Assembly (NCBI GenBank): GCA_031272575.1 | Contig: JAISTO010000125.1 | Span: forward strand, 1 to 6,605 | Direction: 5' to 3' | DNA from: Treponema sp. | GTDB taxonomy: Bacteria; Spirochaetota; Spirochaetia; Treponematales; Breznakiellaceae | Length of the DNA: 6,605 nt | Shown: piece by piece, positions 4,650 to 6,605 of the stretch | Position numbering within the stretch: position 1 is the stretch's first letter | Layout of the letters: the number at the start of each line of letters is the position of its first letter | Notes under the pieces: model-generated | Told to the model about the DNA's origin: nothing | What the model saw: the letters and a program-made list of their open reading frames with translations, nothing else | Database searches by the model: none | Translations under genes and position numbers: made by a program

Positions 4650-6434
4650 ATGGATCCCGAAATACTTGGACGGGACTTCGAACGCTCTTTGCCTGAACCG
4701 CTCCGCAAGAGCAGGGGAGCGTTTTACACGCCGCCCGTCATTGTCGATTACATGTGCAGGGAGAGTCTGCGGCACTATCTGTATACCGCGCTCGACAATC
4801 CCGCATGGAATGCCGATGCCGACGCGGCGCTTGACGCGGCGGACCGCGGACAGCGCCGGAGTTTTGCGGGCGGAAGCAGGGCACACGAGCAAATACGCGC
4901 GGCGCTCGAAAGCGCGCTTGAAAGCGTCACGGTGCTCGATCCGGCCTGCGGTACCGGAGCGTTTCTTGTGGGGATGCTGCGCCTGCTCTTCACGACGCGG
5001 AAGCGGCTCTCGCTTGCCTTTAACGCGCACGAAACGAAAAACGCGATCATCCGGCACAATCTGTACGGCGTCGATATAGAAGGGGCCGCGGTGGACATTG
5101 CGCGGCTGCGTTTACAGTGCGCGCTCCGCGCCGAGACAGGCGAGAGCCGAACAACGCCGCCGGAGACGGCATCCCATCTTGTTGAAAATGACTGCCTTCT
5201 CGCGAAAAATCTGTTTCAACAAACCGCATTTGACATAGTGATCGGCAACCCGCCGTATCGCCAACTGCAGGCGCAGGGAGGGGAATTGGCGGACCGGTAT
5301 GCAGGCTGCGGTTTCGAGACCTTTGTCCGCCGGGGAGACCTCTATCAACTGTTTTATGAGCGCGGGCGGCAATTACTCAAACCGCGGGGGCATCTGTGTT
5401 TCATTACCTCGAACAAATGGATGCGTTCCCGCTACGGCGAGGCGACCCGCGCGTTTTTTGCGAAGCGCACGAACCCGAAACTGCTCGTCGATCTCGGTTC
5501 CGGCGGCTTTGAGGATGCCGCCGTGGATACGAACATTCTGCTTTTTGCAAAAGAAAAGAACGCGGGGAAATGTATATGCAGTCAATGGTCACCCGCAGGG
5601 GGGGGAGGGGGTAAAAATGTTTTTGGGAAGCGCACGGTAATGCCGTTTACCGCTTCCTCCGCGTGGGTCGTTCTTTCCGAAAAGGAACGGCAGATGAAAG
5701 CAAAGATTGAAGCCGCCGGGAAGCCTCTGGGTGAATGGGACATTCATATCTTCCGCGGCATACTAACCGGATATAACGCCGCGTTCGTCATCGACGGAAA
5801 AAAGAAAGACGAACTCATTGCCGCTGATCCGCGTTCCGCGGAACTCATAAAACCTATACTGCGCGGCAAGGATATCACGCCGAAGGGGTATACGTTTGCG
5901 GACAGGTGGCTCATCAATACGCACAACGGCATAAAGGAGTCAGGCGAAGCGCGCGTCGATATTAACGAGTATCCGGCAGTAAAAAAGCATTTGGACGTTT
6001 TTTACCAGCACCTGGCAAAGCGGTTGGACAAGGGAGCGACGCCCTACAATCTGCGCTCCTGCGCGTATCTTGCTGATTTCGAAAAAGAAAAAATCGCCTG
6101 GGGCGCTTTTGGGAAAACAGACGGCACGAACAATTTTGTTCTTGCCGCGCCGGGGCTGTATATTCTCGGCCCTATGTATTTTCTTACCGGAGCCCACCTT
6201 AAATGGCTGTATGCGCTGCTGAACGCGAAGGCGCTCAGATTCATCTTTCCGTTTTATTTCCCGGCGCTCGGAGAAAAAACCGAAATCGTGCGGACCGTTT
6301 ATTTGAAGCGTATCCCCATCCCCGTCCCCACGCCGGCGCAGGAAGCGGCGATCGCCGCGCTGGTCGACAGGCATCTGGCGGGGGAAGCAACCGGCGCGGC
6401 GCTTGACGATGCGGTCTATGCGCTGTACGGTTGA
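4650..6434 (+). CDS. N6-adenine DNA methyltransferase, Eco57I/TaqI type, lacking a nuclease domain
   Basis: The 594-aa enzyme is predicted to transfer methyl from S-adenosylmethionine to adenine N6 in a specific DNA site. Motifs in gamma-class order are GAFYTPPVIVDYM (23-35, motif X), DPACGTGAF (97-105, motif I, SAM binding), YGVDIE (139-144, motif II), END (179-181, motif III) and catalytic NPPY (200-203, motif IV). A TaqI-type recognition domain follows from about 365, opening with FRGILTGYNAAFVID (368-382) and closing with YLKRIPIPVP. Type IIG relatives are often about 1000 residues with a nuclease and helical spacer ahead of motif X. Here the protein begins at 'DPEILG', normally internal, so it is a solitary methyltransferase or a 5'-truncated IIG gene. 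It lies 6 nt after the lipoprotein stop and in the same frame, with only a weak GAAG as ribosome site, so translational coupling is likely. GC content is visibly lower than upstream. An 8-G run lies at 5598-5605. Confidence 0.9.
   Translation: MDPEILGRDFERSLPEPLRKSRGAFYTPPVIVDYMCRESLRHYLYTALDNPAWNADADAALDAADRGQRRSFAGGSRAHEQIRAALESALESVTVLDPACGTGAFLVGMLRLLFTTRKRLSLAFNAHETKNAIIRHNLYGVDIEGAAVDIARLRLQCALRAETGESRTTPPETASHLVENDCLLAKNLFQQTAFDIVIGNPPYRQLQAQGGELADRYAGCGFETFVRRGDLYQLFYERGRQLLKPRGHLCFITSNKWMRSRYGEATRAFFAKRTNPKLLVDLGSGGFEDAAVDTNILLFAKEKNAGKCICSQWSPAGGGGGKNVFGKRTVMPFTASSAWVVLSEKERQMKAKIEAAGKPLGEWDIHIFRGILTGYNAAFVIDGKKKDELIAADPRSAELIKPILRGKDITPKGYTFADRWLINTHNGIKESGEARVDINEYPAVKKHLDVFYQHLAKRLDKGATPYNLRSCAYLADFEKEKIAWGAFGKTDGTNNFVLAAPGLYILGPMYFLTGAHLKWLYALLNAKALRFIFPFYFPALGEKTEIVRTVYLKRIPIPVPTPAQEAAIAALVDRHLAGEATGAALDDAVYALYG
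5598..5611 (+). repeat. Poly-G tract inside the methyltransferase gene
   Basis: Eight G residues (5598-5605), one A, then five more G residues encode Gly317-Gly321, between the catalytic half and the recognition domain. One extra G brings TAA at 5612-5614 into frame (about 321 aa). One fewer G leads to TAA at 5638-5640 (about 329 aa). Either product lacks the recognition domain. As written, the gene is in the full-length state. Confidence 0.6.
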
Positions 6435-6498
6435 TCCCCCCCCCCTCCCTGCGAGAAAAGATTCCGCGGTCGAGCCGCGGAATGACGGGGGGGGGGAT
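6434..6498. other. Nested hairpin after the methyltransferase gene
   Basis: The inner stem ATTCCGCGG (6461-6469) pairs perfectly with CCGCGGAAT (6475-6483) around TCGAG. The outer arms AT plus ten C (6434-6445) and ten G plus AT (6487-6498) are also exact complements and start at the last base of the stop codon. The inner stem alone could fold in either strand's RNA, and together they form a long structure. No U run follows on the + strand, but it may still define the mRNA 3' end. Confidence 0.55.
6454..6483 (-). terminator. Possible intrinsic terminator for a minus-strand transcript
   Basis: Read on the minus strand, the 9-bp CCGCGGAAT stem with its 5-nt loop is followed directly by CTTTTCTC, a short U-rich run. 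This would suit a gene converging from the right of the window. That gene is not visible, and the hairpin is also a member of a repeat family, so the role is uncertain. Confidence 0.35.
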
Positions 6499-6555
6499 GC
6501 GCCGCGGAATGACGGGGGGGGGGGAAGCGCCGCGGGATGACGGGGGGGCTCGGCA
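6475..6555. repeat. G-rich tandem repeat, three units of ~27 bp
   Basis: Units begin CCGCGGAATGAC at 6475 and 6502 and CCGCGGGATGAC at 6530. Each is followed by a G run (10, 11 and 7 G) and a short variable linker. The first unit shares its start with the right arm of the inner hairpin. No reading frame or spacer-repeat organisation is present, so this is not CRISPR. It occupies most of the final 171-base non-coding stretch (6435-6605), where I see no gene. Confidence 0.8.
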
Positions 6556-6592
6556 GGCCGCGAATTGAGCGCGGAGTCTCCTTGCGGGCAGC

Positions 6593-6605
6593 TTCCGCGG
6601 TCGAG
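6593..6605. repeat. Start of a second hairpin-repeat copy at the window edge
   Basis: TTCCGCGGTCGAG (6593-6605) is identical to 6462-6474, the left arm and loop of the nested hairpin. The repeat family evidently continues past the window end, about 131 bp after the first copy. Confidence 0.6.

Noticed and set aside
3330..5057. Long minus-strand open frame of 575 codons
   Set aside because: It runs antisense across two well-supported genes and reads as Arg-rich, low-complexity protein, the usual shadow of high-GC coding DNA.
2330..6483. TCCGCGGCTC shared by the tRNA 3' end and the minus strand of the 6461-6483 hairpin
   Set aside because: Ten GC-rich bases are weak evidence and the hairpin belongs to a self-consistent repeat family. 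I do not call an integration site.
6475..6555. CRISPR-like array
   Set aside because: The units are contiguous with no unique spacers of uniform length, and no cas gene is visible.

Overview
The window is a bacterial chromosomal segment with very GC-rich coding DNA on the left and centre and a clearly less GC-rich gene on the right. Every gene I can support is on the + strand. My best guess at the source is a Treponema-like spirochaete. The hints are a lipoprotein signal with a relaxed lipobox, intergenic 'CCGCGGAATGAC' repeats with long G runs, and central genes of fermentative carbon metabolism. This is recalled pattern similarity, not a database result.

Layout. (1) 1-982 is phosphate acetyltransferase (pta), cut at its 5' end by the window edge. 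(2) 983-1122 is a spacer with a perfect 15-bp palindrome of dispersed-repeat type, a second small hairpin and a strong ribosome binding site. (3) 1123-2091 is a KDPG/KHG aldolase (eda-like) fused to a C-terminal glyoxalase/VOC-like domain. (4) 2092-2270 is a spacer with a 97-bp segment bounded by 12-bp inverted repeats, then an almost perfect sigma-70 promoter. (5) 2271-2343 is tRNA-Lys(CTT). (6) Only 11 nt later, 2355-4643 encodes a 762-aa predicted surface lipoprotein built of six tandem units of about 100 residues that I cannot assign to a known family. (7) 4650-6434 is an N6-adenine DNA methyltransferase of the Eco57I/TaqI type with its own target-recognition region but no nuclease domain. 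It lies in the same frame as the lipoprotein gene, separated by one TGA and two codons, and carries an 8-G run whose slippage would remove the recognition domain. (8) 6435-6605 is non-coding: a nested hairpin, G-rich tandem repeats and the start of another repeat copy.

How the parts fit. pta and the aldolase are ordinary catabolic genes (acetyl-CoA to acetyl phosphate; KDPG or KHG cleavage to pyruvate). The promoter at 2208-2236 probably drives the tRNA. With no terminator visible after the tRNA, it may also drive the lipoprotein and methyltransferase genes. That tRNA - repeat lipoprotein - solitary methyltransferase unit is the accessory part of the window. The methyltransferase differs in composition from its neighbours and sits against a repeat cluster, which suggests it was acquired or rearranged into place.
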